Below the pieces are notes generated by a model. That model searched no databases. It worked only from the letters and a program-made list of their open reading frames with translations, and had not been told where the DNA came from. This document shows positions 19,482 through 29,533 of a stretch of DNA of 38,703 bases, in pieces (the first letter of the stretch is position 1; every line of letters begins with the position of its first letter). A program made the position numbers and the translations under genes. This DNA is from Bacteroidota bacterium. GTDB taxonomy: Bacteria; Bacteroidota; Bacteroidia; UBA7662. Location: NCBI GenBank assembly GCA_016868875.1, contig VGFN01000003.1, positions 1 to 38,703 on the forward strand. Reading direction: 5' to 3'.

Positions 19482-19502
19482 CCAATCAATCCACCTATTC
19501 CC

Positions 19503-21602
19503 ATGAAGCCTAACCTATTTCTTTCCCCTATGATTTCTTTTTTTCGAACTGCTTTGCTTCAAATGACCACCATCCTCGGTTTGATGGCCTTGGTTGGGTT
19601 ACCTCTGTCGGCCGTGGCAACCACCAACGGGCATGGGGAAACACGCTCCTTGGTTGAGGTGGAGGGCCATTCCAATTGCGCCACCCTCAAGGGAGCGAGG
19701 GCTGGCATCGAAATGCGAAACCGAATGAGCCTCTCCGCATCGGCAATGAACCGGGGCGGGGATACCTACGATATCCATCATTACCATTTCAACTTAGCCT
19801 TGACCAATACCTCCACCGCGATTGCAGGGGATGTGATGTTTCGTTCGACCGTGACCTCACCGGTCATGGACACCTTTTGGTTTGAACTGAGGAGTTTCAT
19901 GAACATTGATTCGGTGCAAATTAACGGAACCCGTTACCTGCCCTCTGCTCTTTCCAGGTTGAATGACGTGGTCCGTGTTCCTTTGCTCAGCAATTTGGAT
20001 GCGGGAATGCAGGTGACCTGCCGAGTCTTCTACCAAGGGACCCCGCCGAGCGGTGGCTTCTTCAGCGGGGTAAGCTCTGCGGCTTCACCAACCTGGGGGG
20101 TCAATGTGACTTGGACTCTTTCGGAGCCTTTCTCAGCCCCGGATTGGTTTCCCTGCAAACAGGATCTTTGGGACAAGATTGACTCGGTTTTCTTTGACGG
20201 TACCAGCGTTGCGCCTAACAAAGTGGCCTCAACGGGTTTGCTTATCGGGGTCGATACGCTGACCAACAACAGGCGCAAATACAAATGGAGAAGCCGTATT
20301 CCAATGGCTTTCTATTTGATGGCCTTTTCGGTAACCGATTATACCGAGCATCTGAGTTGGGCACACCCCACCGCCCTGGCCAATGATTCGGTGCTGATTC
20401 AACATTGGATTTACAATGCCAACAATTCATCAGGGACTTCCTGCCTCAATTTTAACCGAACTGCATTGAACAGTACCGGGGCGATGATCGAGAATTTTTC
20501 GGACCTCTTTGTCCTGTACCCCTTTCATACCGAAAAATACGGTCACATGATGGCTCCCTTAGGGGGTGGGATGGAGCATCAAACCATGAGCACTATGGGG
20601 AGCTTCGGGATGGATTTGATCGCCCATGAATTGGCGCATCAGTGGTTTGGGGATATGGTAACCTGCGCGACTTGGAGCGATATTTGGTTGAACGAGGGTT
20701 GGGCTTCGTATGGTGAATACCTTCACCGCCAATATGTTGTTTCCCAAACATCGGCCAGCGATTGGATGAACAGCACCCACAGCTCGGCTCGTTCATCCAC
20801 CACAGGCTCGGTCTATGTCCCGGCATCGGGGTTGACGAACGTGAACAGGATTTTTTCATCCTCCTTAACCTACAAGAAAGGGGCTGCGGTCCTGCACATG
20901 CTTCGCAACGAAATCGGGGACGATTCCTTGTTCTTCCCGGCCGTTAGAGAATATCTTCAAGCCAAAAGGCATTCCGTGGCCACCACGGATGAATTCCGTC
21001 AGATCATGGAACAAAGGACTTCGGTCCCACTTCAGAACTTTTTCCAAGACTGGGTTTACGGCGAGGGGCATCCTACGTACAATATTCAATGGAATTGGCG
21101 TGATTCGGTGTTATGGCTCCAAATGCGCCAGACCGTGACCGCTCCTGTAGCGACCCCGGTTTTTCGTAACAAATTGCCGTTGGGGCTTATCACTTCCGGC
21201 CCTGGCCAAGCCCCATCGCTCATCCAGGTGGAACCAGCCCTGGGCCTGCAGCGCATTCGCATTCCTCGACAGGTGGCCAACGTTACCCTGGATCCTTCGA
21301 ATGCTATACTTAAAGGAACCGCTTCTTCCATTTCCAGGCTAGCTACTCTGGGGGTGGGCTTGGAGGAGCTTAATGTCATGAATTTCAATCCTTACCCCAA
21401 TCCTGTTCAGGGTATCTTGCAGGTGGATTTAAATTCCGCTGCGGAATTGCTCCTAACCGATTTAAGCGGTAGGCAAATGAACGTCTATCATGGGCATGAA
21501 GGCAAGAACCAACTCGATCTTAATCTCCCATCGGGTACCTATTTCCTGCAAGCCCTTTTTCCTGCAGGTTTAAGGGTTAGCCGTAGGATCGTCATTCCCT
21601 AA
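19503..21602 (+). CDS. Secreted M1-family aminopeptidase with C-terminal T9SS type A sorting domain
   Basis: HELAHQWFGDMVTCATWSDIWLNEGWASYGE (HExxH-x18-E), GGGMEHQTMS (GAMEN-like), hydrophobic N-terminus and C-terminal FNPYPNPVQGILQVDLNS...DLSGRQM...LDLNLPSGTYFLQALFPAGLRVSRRIVIP. Confidence 0.92.
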   Translation: MKPNLFLSPMISFFRTALLQMTTILGLMALVGLPLSAVATTNGHGETRSLVEVEGHSNCATLKGARAGIEMRNRMSLSASAMNRGGDTYDIHHYHFNLALTNTSTAIAGDVMFRSTVTSPVMDTFWFELRSFMNIDSVQINGTRYLPSALSRLNDVVRVPLLSNLDAGMQVTCRVFYQGTPPSGGFFSGVSSAASPTWGVNVTWTLSEPFSAPDWFPCKQDLWDKIDSVFFDGTSVAPNKVASTGLLIGVDTLTNNRRKYKWRSRIPMAFYLMAFSVTDYTEHLSWAHPTALANDSVLIQHWIYNANNSSGTSCLNFNRTALNSTGAMIENFSDLFVLYPFHTEKYGHMMAPLGGGMEHQTMSTMGSFGMDLIAHELAHQWFGDMVTCATWSDIWLNEGWASYGEYLHRQYVVSQTSASDWMNSTHSSARSSTTGSVYVPASGLTNVNRIFSSSLTYKKGAAVLHMLRNEIGDDSLFFPAVREYLQAKRHSVATTDEFRQIMEQRTSVPLQNFFQDWVYGEGHPTYNIQWNWRDSVLWLQMRQTVTAPVATPVFRNKLPLGLITSGPGQAPSLIQVEPALGLQRIRIPRQVANVTLDPSNAILKGTASSISRLATLGVGLEELNVMNFNPYPNPVQGILQVDLNSAAELLLTDLSGRQMNVYHGHEGKNQLDLNLPSGTYFLQALFPAGLRVSRRIVIP

Positions 21603-21638
21603 ACGACGCCAGGAGAGACCAGATCGGAAAAGGTAAGC

Positions 21639-22616
21639 TCAGGGTTTGCCCTTGGAATCTTTGCTTTGCTTGGAATCCAAGGCCTTTTTGGAATCCTTGT
21701 CTTTGCGTCCGAAGACGGATACCTGCACATACCTCCCCGGATTTTGCCTCAAGTCGGTGAGCAAGAGGTTGAGGGACTGGGTGCTTTGCTGCAAGTTGTA
21801 ATACAAAGAACTATCTTTCATTAACTTACCCAAGGTGCCTTGATCGCTTTGGATTCGTTCCATGAGCTGCTTTGTGGAAGACAAGGCCAACTCTGCCTGG
21901 TTTACCGTTTGTTTGAGTTGCAAATGGGTCAACGAATCGGAGAAGGACTTGAAGTTTTGGATGGAGGCTTTGAGAAGGGGTTGATCTTGGCGCAGATCTT
22001 CGGAAAGACGTGAAAGCTCGCTGAGGGTTTTTTGAATGGGGGCACGGCTATCTCGAATGAGTTCGTTCAGGTTGCTGCTTCCCTCGTCCAACTGGGCAAG
22101 GCTATGTCGAATTTTGGCTTCCTCCACGGCTTCCAAAATGCGGTTGAGGTTGTTTAGGCTGATTTCGACTTTGTCTTTGAGCGGAGTCAGGTCCCCCACC
22201 AAATTTTCAATAAGGCTGGGAGCGATCTCGGCAGGAAGCGTATCCCGATGCCGGTAAGTGCGATCAGCATCCAGACCTATTTCGATTTGCAAAGCTTTGG
22301 TATCAAAGAGGTCGGTGCTGACCAGTCTCAGCCTAGTGCCTAGAGGAAGGCTAACTCGCTTGGAAACCTCCACAGTCACCAAGACAGCGTTCCGTTCGGG
22401 CAGAAGTTCAACCTCAGTTACCGTACCCGTCTTGATGCCTTTGTACAAAACGGGGGCTGCGGCCTTGAGCCCCTTTACATCATCCAATAATGAATAATAG
22501 GTGTTACGGCCCGTGAATATATCGTCGCCTTTCAGGAAATTAATCCCAATAAACAACAGCGTCAGGGCCATTGTAGCAAAAAGTCCGATCCAAATTTCCT
22601 TGGGTATCTTGTGCAT
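21639..22616 (-). CDS. MlaD/MCE-domain protein (phospholipid/ABC transport substrate-binding-like)
   Basis: Single N-terminal TM (IWIGLFATMALTLLFIGINFLKG) then MCE-like YSLLDDVKGLKAAAPVLYKGIKTGTVTEVELLPERNAVLVTVEV. Predicted helical C-terminus. Confidence 0.85.
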   Translation of the reverse strand: MHKIPKEIWIGLFATMALTLLFIGINFLKGDDIFTGRNTYYSLLDDVKGLKAAAPVLYKGIKTGTVTEVELLPERNAVLVTVEVSKRVSLPLGTRLRLVSTDLFDTKALQIEIGLDADRTYRHRDTLPAEIAPSLIENLVGDLTPLKDKVEISLNNLNRILEAVEEAKIRHSLAQLDEGSSNLNELIRDSRAPIQKTLSELSRLSEDLRQDQPLLKASIQNFKSFSDSLTHLQLKQTVNQAELALSSTKQLMERIQSDQGTLGKLMKDSSLYYNLQQSTQSLNLLLTDLRQNPGRYVQVSVFGRKDKDSKKALDSKQSKDSKGKP

Positions 22617-22645
22617 AGGTTGGTTTTAGGGGGAGATTTCCTCGG

Positions 22646-23464
22646 TCAAGGATTGTTCTGATGGTGGTATAGCTCAATGGCTTCAGCGATCGACAGCGAA
22701 AGTTTGTTTTGGCCTTGTTCAGAACGCATGAATTGCTCTTCCTCGTCATGCGTGAGAAATCCCGTTTCGACAAGGACGGCGGGCATGGTGGTCCGGTAGA
22801 GCACCAGGAAACCAGCTTGTTTAACCCCCCGGCTATGGCGGCCGGTATGGTGCACGAATTTTCGTTCAATGAGTCGGGCCAATTCCAGGCTTTGTGTTCG
22901 GTAGGCGCTTTGGAACAATTCAAAAATAATGTGGGCCGTTGGGTCGTTGGGATTGAAACCGTCGTATTGCTCCAGGTAATTGCTTTCCATCAGGACCGTT
23001 GAATTTTCTCTTTTGGCGACGTTCAAGTTGGCCCCTGTGACATGCAAACCTTGGGTGAAGGTTTCCGTCCCGTGGGCTTTGGCTCCGCCGCTGTTGCAAT
23101 GGATGGAGACAAAGAGGTCGGCATTTAGACGATTGGCTATGCCAGCTCTCTCGTGGAGTTCGATGAATTTGTCCTCGTTGCGGGTCAGATGGACCTGCAG
23201 TCCAGGGATTCGTTTCCGCAGCTGATCGGCCACTTTTCGCGTTATTTCCAAGGTGACGACCTTTTCGAGGGAGCCTCTGCCTTTGCAACCGCTGTCATGA
23301 CCCCCGTGTCCTGCATCCAGAACGATTCGATGCAGCGTGTAGGCCTTGACTCCTAAGTTGGGGCAAGCAAGGCTCCAAAAGAGGCTAACCAAAGCGATTC
23401 CCCGGAACCATGAGGTCCAAAGCGACCGTTGAAGTAGTTTTGGGGTTCGATGAAGGTAAGGCAT
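22646..23464 (-). CDS. N-acetylmuramoyl-L-alanine amidase (Amidase_3)
   Basis: IVLDAGHGGHDSGCKGRGSLEKVVTLEITRKVADQL, VSIHCNSG, AVLVETGFLTHDEEEQFM. Confidence 0.93.
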   Translation of the reverse strand: MPYLHRTPKLLQRSLWTSWFRGIALVSLFWSLACPNLGVKAYTLHRIVLDAGHGGHDSGCKGRGSLEKVVTLEITRKVADQLRKRIPGLQVHLTRNEDKFIELHERAGIANRLNADLFVSIHCNSGGAKAHGTETFTQGLHVTGANLNVAKRENSTVLMESNYLEQYDGFNPNDPTAHIIFELFQSAYRTQSLELARLIERKFVHHTGRHSRGVKQAGFLVLYRTTMPAVLVETGFLTHDEEEQFMRSEQGQNKLSLSIAEAIELYHHQNNP

Positions 23465-23506
23465 TCGGTATTGGCAAATTTGCTTAGCAAATCTAGGGAA
23501 TCAGGC

Positions 23507-26080
23507 ATGCTTCACAACCAGCATCTGGGGCAATGTTCCCCTTCATTTCAGCGGTTGGGCCTCTGCTTGGCCTTGGCCATCGCGCCTGTGTTTAGTATTT
23601 ACGCTCAAGATACCTCGGCATCAAAGGATAGCCTTAGGGTCAAATCCAAGGATGAGCCCGAACAAACCGTGGATTACGAGGCAGCAGATTCCATCTTGGT
23701 GGATTTCAGTTCCAACCAAGCCCAGCTGATGGGGAAGGTCAAAATCCGTTTTGGAAGCATGGAATTGCAAAGCGGCAGGGCCTTTCAGAATTGGCGAAGC
23801 AGGTCCCTGAAGGCTTTGCCAATTGCGGATAGTTTGGGGCGTATGGCCGATACCCCTCGCTTTGTGGACGGTACACAGAGCTTTGTGGCGGACTCGATGG
23901 AATACGATTTGGTGGCAGGACGAGGCAAGATCACCGAATTGGTGACCCGTGAAGGAGAGGCCTTCGTGATTGGTCGCAAAGTCCAAAGGGTTTCCGAGGG
24001 AGATATGTATGTTCGTAACACCTTGTTTACAACCTGCTCCGATACTCGTCATCCTCATTTTCACCTCCAACTGGGTAAGGCAAAGCTCATCCCGGACAAG
24101 CGGATTATTGCCGGTCCGTCAAGGTTGGTAGCCTTGGATATTCCTTTGCCTATCGGCCTACCATTCGCGGTAATTCCCCTGATGCGCGGTCAGAAAGCAG
24201 GCATTTTGTTTCCGGAGTACGGGAACTCACCGCAGTTTGGTTTTTTCTTGCGTAACGGGGGGTATTATTGGCCGATTAGCCCGACCATGGACCTTAGCCT
24301 ACGCGGCGATGTTTATGCCTACGGTGGGTGGAGGCTGAACCCTACTTTGGGCTACAACCAAAGATACCGTTCATCCGGTCGCCTGAACATCAACTGGAGC
24401 AACCTCCAATCAGGGGATCCCGAGGCCAAGGATTTCAGTCGCCAACGAGACTTTATGGTTTTCTGGCAGCATAATCAAGATGCCCGGGCTCATCCGTACC
24501 GAAGATTTTCAGCCTCCGTGCAAGCAGGAACCAGTAATTTTCTAAGGAACAACACGCCCTCCACCACGGACTTTCTGAATAATCAATTAAATTCATCCGT
24601 TTCGTACAGCCGTTCCTTTCCCGGTAAACCGATTCAGTTAAACCTGGCGGCCAGGCATTCCCAAAACACCCAAACCAGACGCCTGCAAGTCAATTTCCCT
24701 GAAGGCAACTTGAACATCGCCAGGGTTCAACCTTTCCGAAAACGCTCCGCTATAGGGGCTGAGAAATGGTATGAGAAAATCGGTTTCACGTACCAGTCCA
24801 ATTTGCGGTCTTCCTTGAATATTGCGGATACGCTCTTCAGACCATCAAATGCAATTCAGAATTTGGATGCTGGTTTGCAACATAATTTACCGTTTTCGAC
24901 CTCATCCTTTCGCTTAGGGAATTTTGTACAAATCACCCCAAGTTTTGCCTACCAAGAACGTTGGACCAACCGCCGTTCGGTATTGACTTACGATACCGCG
25001 TTGGGTAAGGCCGTAGCAGATACCGAGCGTGGTTTTTTTCGTAACTACGATTATCAATTCAGCATGCTGATGAATACCCGTTTGTTTGGTTTAGTTCAAT
25101 TCGCCAAAGGGCCAATCGCAGCTATTCGGCATGTGATTAACCCTCAGATTTCTTTGGGTTGGCGGCCTGATTTTGGGGCTGCTCGCTTTGGGTTTTACAA
25201 AACCGTGCAGGTGGATCGACAGGGCAATACCCGTATTTACAGCCCCTACGCAGGCTTCGGTTACGGGGTCGCTGGCGCTGGTGGTTCCGCCTCCCTTAAT
25301 TGGAGCATTGATAACAACTTGGAATTCAAAACCAGAACCCAAGGCGACAGCGGGGAAGTCCTGCAACGTCGTAAACTCTTCGATTCCTTTCGTTTCGGTG
25401 GCACCTACAATTTCAATGCCGATTCCTTGAAAATGTCTTCCATACAATGGGGTGGGAGAACCCAGTTTGGTGACCGTTTTAGTTTGCTCTTCTCTGGTGT
25501 TTGGGATGTTTACCAAAGGGGAGAGGACCGACGCTTAATTAACCGTTGGTTAGCGTCCGAACAATGGTGGAAACCCGTGGCCCTTTCCCAGGCCAACTTT
25601 ACGGTGAGCGGTGGATTTGGGGGGGCTGCCACCGAAAGCGCTACGTCCAATCGTATGGGAATGCCGCCACTCTTATGGGACCGCGGAGATTCGTCGATAT
25701 GGGACGATATTCAGCGTTATGGATACCGCATGTTCATCGATTGGAATGTCCCGTATCGATTTAATTTTAATTACAACCTAACCTACCAGGCTCTCAACCC
25801 CAAAGATCAACAATGGGTACAGTCATTGACCTTCAACGGCGATCTTTCTTTGACCCGTTTATGGAAAATCGCTTTTAATTCAGGCTTGGATTTGGTTTCC
25901 CTGAAGCTTACCCCAACGGTGATCAATCTGTACCGGGATTTGCATTGTTGGGAAATGAGCCTGAATCTGGTGCCCTTTGGGACGTACAAATCCTACACCT
26001 TTACCATTAATGCCAAAGGTCAAATGCTCCAGGATCTGCGGCTGATTAGGCGGCGGAACTGGTTTGATTTGCAGCGTTAG
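23507..26080 (+). CDS. lptD: LptD-like LPS-assembly outer-membrane protein
   Basis: Signal-peptide-like N-terminus ending FSIYAQ, OstA-like DYEAADSILVDFSSNQAQLMGKVKIRFGSMELQ, MYVRNTLFTTCSDTRHPHFHL, long beta-rich C-terminal region. ATG at 23507 preferred over 23450. Confidence 0.85.
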   Translation: MLHNQHLGQCSPSFQRLGLCLALAIAPVFSIYAQDTSASKDSLRVKSKDEPEQTVDYEAADSILVDFSSNQAQLMGKVKIRFGSMELQSGRAFQNWRSRSLKALPIADSLGRMADTPRFVDGTQSFVADSMEYDLVAGRGKITELVTREGEAFVIGRKVQRVSEGDMYVRNTLFTTCSDTRHPHFHLQLGKAKLIPDKRIIAGPSRLVALDIPLPIGLPFAVIPLMRGQKAGILFPEYGNSPQFGFFLRNGGYYWPISPTMDLSLRGDVYAYGGWRLNPTLGYNQRYRSSGRLNINWSNLQSGDPEAKDFSRQRDFMVFWQHNQDARAHPYRRFSASVQAGTSNFLRNNTPSTTDFLNNQLNSSVSYSRSFPGKPIQLNLAARHSQNTQTRRLQVNFPEGNLNIARVQPFRKRSAIGAEKWYEKIGFTYQSNLRSSLNIADTLFRPSNAIQNLDAGLQHNLPFSTSSFRLGNFVQITPSFAYQERWTNRRSVLTYDTALGKAVADTERGFFRNYDYQFSMLMNTRLFGLVQFAKGPIAAIRHVINPQISLGWRPDFGAARFGFYKTVQVDRQGNTRIYSPYAGFGYGVAGAGGSASLNWSIDNNLEFKTRTQGDSGEVLQRRKLFDSFRFGGTYNFNADSLKMSSIQWGGRTQFGDRFSLLFSGVWDVYQRGEDRRLINRWLASEQWWKPVALSQANFTVSGGFGGAATESATSNRMGMPPLLWDRGDSSIWDDIQRYGYRMFIDWNVPYRFNFNYNLTYQALNPKDQQWVQSLTFNGDLSLTRLWKIAFNSGLDLVSLKLTPTVINLYRDLHCWEMSLNLVPFGTYKSYTFTINAKGQMLQDLRLIRRRNWFDLQR

Positions 26081-27255
26081 GCTGCCTCTTGGCGTCTTTG
26101 CCGTTGCTCCGCAAGCAACAAAGCATATTCTCTGGATAATTCTCCTGCGGCTGATGAGTTTTCCCTGGCCCTGCGAAGCAAATAAGGTAAAACCTTGTCC
26201 ACGGGTCCGTAGGGCAAGTATTTGGCTACCCTGTACCCTGCATCGGCCAATTCTGCTGACAGGGAATCGCTCATCCCCAATAGCTGGGCAAACAAGATTC
26301 GATCACTGATTTTGGCCAAACTGAATCGTTCCATTAATACGGTTGCCCAAACACAAGTTGAACGGTTGTGCGTCCCTAAGCACAAGAACGCATTGGGGTG
26401 TTGCAACAATATTTCAATCGCTCGATGCGTGTCGCGGTCAGTAGCCTCTTTGTCGGGTTGAATGGGGTCTAGGTATCCCAACAGGCCGGCTCTTTTCCTT
26501 TCCTTTTCCATATAAGCGCCCCGAACGACCTTGAAGCCTGGGACATAGCCTTCTTCTTGAGCATGCTTCAAACATTGATCCAAATATTCCAAACGATCAT
26601 GGCGGTACATCTGCAAGGTTTGAATCACAATGGCCTTGGAGCGATTGAATTCTACCGTGGCCTCCATGGCGATTTGGTCAATAGGGTCTTGAAGCCAACT
26701 TTCTTCGGCATCAATCATGATGGGGCATTGCAAATCGGATGCCCTTCGTAGCAGATTCATGACCCTACCCTTGCCACGATGGAAGGCTTCAATTTGTTTT
26801 GGGTCGAATAAAGCGTTTTTCGCAGAGGCTTCCAAGAGGTCGGAATGGACGAGGCCGGTGACCTTGAAAACAAAGAGAGGAGTTTCGGGATGATTCGCCG
26901 TAAAGGTTAAGGCATCCTGCAGTTCAACCAAGGTCTCGTCCATCAATTCTTCGCTGTTCAATCCTTCCACCGAATAATCCAGGATGCTTCCAACCCCTGA
27001 TCGTTGCAGTTCTGCAATTTTGGGCAAGGATTTCTGAAGGGACTCGCCCCCACAAAACTCTTGGAAAACGGTTGCGCGAATAATTCCCCGAACAGGTAGG
27101 CGAAATTTCAAGGCCCATTCCGCCAAGAACCCCAGCATTTGGACCATTTTGGCCTGGTTCATGATACCGAAGAGCCACAGTTTCCGTCGCAAGGTCTGCG
27201 GAGTCAGTTTTCGATAGGCGGGGGAGCGGTCAGGTGGTTGATTGGCGATTGGCAC
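26077..27255 (-). CDS. Proline dehydrogenase family protein
   Basis: MIDAEESWLQDPID, GYVPGFKVVRGAYMEKERKRA, FLCLGTHNRSTC, FAQLLGMSDSLS, YRVAKYLPYGPVDKVLPYLLRRARENSS: PRODH barrel motifs. Confidence 0.94.
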   Translation of the reverse strand: MPIANQPPDRSPAYRKLTPQTLRRKLWLFGIMNQAKMVQMLGFLAEWALKFRLPVRGIIRATVFQEFCGGESLQKSLPKIAELQRSGVGSILDYSVEGLNSEELMDETLVELQDALTFTANHPETPLFVFKVTGLVHSDLLEASAKNALFDPKQIEAFHRGKGRVMNLLRRASDLQCPIMIDAEESWLQDPIDQIAMEATVEFNRSKAIVIQTLQMYRHDRLEYLDQCLKHAQEEGYVPGFKVVRGAYMEKERKRAGLLGYLDPIQPDKEATDRDTHRAIEILLQHPNAFLCLGTHNRSTCVWATVLMERFSLAKISDRILFAQLLGMSDSLSAELADAGYRVAKYLPYGPVDKVLPYLLRRARENSSAAGELSREYALLLAEQRQRRQEAA

Positions 27256-27315
27256 AGCCCAAAAATAGCCATACGCAACCTTTGGCAGTCTCGGTTGTTT
27301 CTTTGCTAAAGAATC

Positions 27316-28464
27316 ATGGCCAACCTTAGTCCCGTAATGCTATCAATGGAACCGGAGACCTCCAAGCTGGGTATTCTGCGTAAATCGGTGCAGTTAGCCA
27401 ACGGTGCCTCCAGGCCCTTCCTTATTGCCGGACCTTGCTCTGCCGAAACACCGGCCCAATTGGAATTAACCCTCAACGGTTTGTTGCCCCTTGCGCCTGA
27501 TCTCATTCGGGCAGGGATATGGAAACCACGCACCAGACCCAATCGTTTTGAAGGCGTTGGTGAGGAAGGTTTGAAATGGGTGCGAGAGATGACCCTCGAA
27601 AGAAATTTGCGCTTGGCTGTGGAAGTTGCCCAGCCGCCTCAGGCGGAGGCCGCTTTGAAATTCGGGGTGGATGTCGTTTGGATCGGCGCCAGGACTACGG
27701 TGAATCCTTTCTTGGTGGATGAGCTTGGCAAAGTATTGGCCGGTTCTCCGTTACCGGTGATGGTTAAAAATCCGATTAACCCTGACTTGGAACTGTGGTT
27801 GGGAGCGGTGGAACGCCTGGAGGCTTTGGGACTTCGCGAGTTGGCCTTGGTGCACCGTGGGTTCTCTCCTTTTGAACGCAGTCCATACCGCAACATGCCC
27901 CAATGGGAGATCCCCATCGAATTGCGGCGGCGCAGACCGGACCTGCCCATGTATTGCGATCCCAGCCACATTACTGGGGATGCTAGGCTGGTTCCGGAGT
28001 TTGCGCAAATCGCTTTGGATTTGTGTTATGACGGCTGGATGCTGGAGGTGCATCATGATCCATCCCGCGCATGGTCGGATCCGAATCAACAACTCACCCC
28101 CGACCAATTGGCGGTGACCTTGAACGGTTTGAAACTGCGCAAAACGGATTTTCAAGATCTTTCTAACCTCGAAGACTTGATGCAATTAAGGCGGGAAGTG
28201 GATCAATTGGATCATGACCTGTTGACTTTGCTTAGTCAAAGGTTACAGCTCAGTCATCGCCTTGGTGAAATCAAGAAAGAATTTGATCTGCCGATTCTTC
28301 AGCCTCGTCGTTGGGAGCAAATATTGAATACCCGTACATCAGCCGGTCAGGCGATGGGTTTGGATGCTTCATTTCTTATCAAATGGTTGCAAATCATGCA
28401 TCAGGAGAGTATACGTCGCCAATTGGAGGTGTACCGCCCCGATTCTGTGCAAGCGCCGAAATAG
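27316..28464 (+). CDS. Bifunctional DAHP synthase / chorismate mutase (AroQ-type C-terminus)
   Basis: IAGPCSAETPAQ, RAGIWKPRTRPNRFEG, VHRGFSPFE, MYCDPSHITGDARLV plus C-terminal chorismate mutase helix LRREVDQLDHDLLTLLSQRLQLSHRLGEIKKE. Confidence 0.92.
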   Translation: MANLSPVMLSMEPETSKLGILRKSVQLANGASRPFLIAGPCSAETPAQLELTLNGLLPLAPDLIRAGIWKPRTRPNRFEGVGEEGLKWVREMTLERNLRLAVEVAQPPQAEAALKFGVDVVWIGARTTVNPFLVDELGKVLAGSPLPVMVKNPINPDLELWLGAVERLEALGLRELALVHRGFSPFERSPYRNMPQWEIPIELRRRRPDLPMYCDPSHITGDARLVPEFAQIALDLCYDGWMLEVHHDPSRAWSDPNQQLTPDQLAVTLNGLKLRKTDFQDLSNLEDLMQLRREVDQLDHDLLTLLSQRLQLSHRLGEIKKEFDLPILQPRRWEQILNTRTSAGQAMGLDASFLIKWLQIMHQESIRRQLEVYRPDSVQAPK

Positions 28465-29504
28465 CCTTGGCGCAGTGGATTGCGGACACCCGTCCATCCA
28501 CCTGCTTTTATTTGGCGGATTCCAATACTGAAGCGTTTGCCAGGTCTTTACTTGGTGTTATGCCAGGTCACCTTTGGGTGGTGAATGCAGGTGAAGAGGC
28601 CAAGTCATGGCATTCCTTGTCTTCCATCCTGGAATTTCTGCTGATGCACAAAGCTGATCAGCAATCCGTACTGGTGGTGGTGGGCGGGGGCGCTTTGAGT
28701 GATGTTGGGGGTCTGGCCGCGGCTCTCTTTAAAAGAGGAATTCGATGGGTCACCGTGCCCACGACCTTGTTGGCCATGGTGGATGCCTCATGGGGTGGGA
28801 AAACGGCCATCAATTTTGGAGGAGTCAAGAACAGTGTGGGGATTTACCATTGGCCATCCCATTGGATTTACGACCTCAAAATGCTGCAAACGTTGAATGA
28901 ACAACAACGATTTGATGGATGGGTGGAAATGTTCAAACATGCGATCATTGGAGATTTTTCCTTATTGGATGCAATCAAAGCCTATTGGGCGGAATACGAC
29001 GCAAGCGGCGCTGAGTCAACACGAACCTTGCCACTTCCTACCCAAGTACTTATCGAATCTGCATTGAGGGTCAAAATCCGTATCGTTCAGGAAGATCCCT
29101 TCGAGGGGGATATGCGTCGATTGCTTAATTATGGACATACCCTGGCCCATGCTTTGGAATCCTCATCAAACCTTTTCAGTCATGGGCAGGCCGTTTGGCT
29201 GGGCATGCTTTTTGAATTGCAATTAGCGGTTCAATGCGATTTGTTAGCAGAGAGTGAGGCGCGTATTATTTTCGAATTTCTGAGGCTGTTGACACCGTTC
29301 AGTGGATATACTAATGTAGGTCCCGCTAACATCCTTCCGGAATGGAACAGGCTATGGGGTTATTTGGAACAAGACAAAAAGGTTCGCTTTGGTCAAATAA
29401 CTTGGTCACTCCCTGTCAAGGTTGGCCAAGGCCAAGTCGGGGTTGAAATCAACACGCGGACTGTCAAAGAATTGTATGAAATTTGGTCATTGAATCCTTT
29501 TTAG
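28383..29504 (+). CDS. aroB: 3-dehydroquinate synthase
   Basis: VVVGGGALSDVGGLAAALFKRGIRWVTVPTTLLAMVDASWGGKTAINFGGVKNSVGIYHWP, RLLNYGHTLAHALE. Start uncertain: ATG 28383 overlaps the upstream gene; TTG 28467 would not. Confidence 0.93.
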   Translation: MVANHASGEYTSPIGGVPPRFCASAEIALAQWIADTRPSTCFYLADSNTEAFARSLLGVMPGHLWVVNAGEEAKSWHSLSSILEFLLMHKADQQSVLVVVGGGALSDVGGLAAALFKRGIRWVTVPTTLLAMVDASWGGKTAINFGGVKNSVGIYHWPSHWIYDLKMLQTLNEQQRFDGWVEMFKHAIIGDFSLLDAIKAYWAEYDASGAESTRTLPLPTQVLIESALRVKIRIVQEDPFEGDMRRLLNYGHTLAHALESSSNLFSHGQAVWLGMLFELQLAVQCDLLAESEARIIFEFLRLLTPFSGYTNVGPANILPEWNRLWGYLEQDKKVRFGQITWSLPVKVGQGQVGVEINTRTVKELYEIWSLNPF

Positions 29505-29533
29505 AATAATTTTTCTTTATTATAGCCTTTCCG

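Noticed and set aside
27260-27267. TATTTTTG promoter-like box upstream of proline dehydrogenase
   Set aside because: Only 5 bp from the annotated start and lacks an upstream TTG at suitable spacing; too weak to call.
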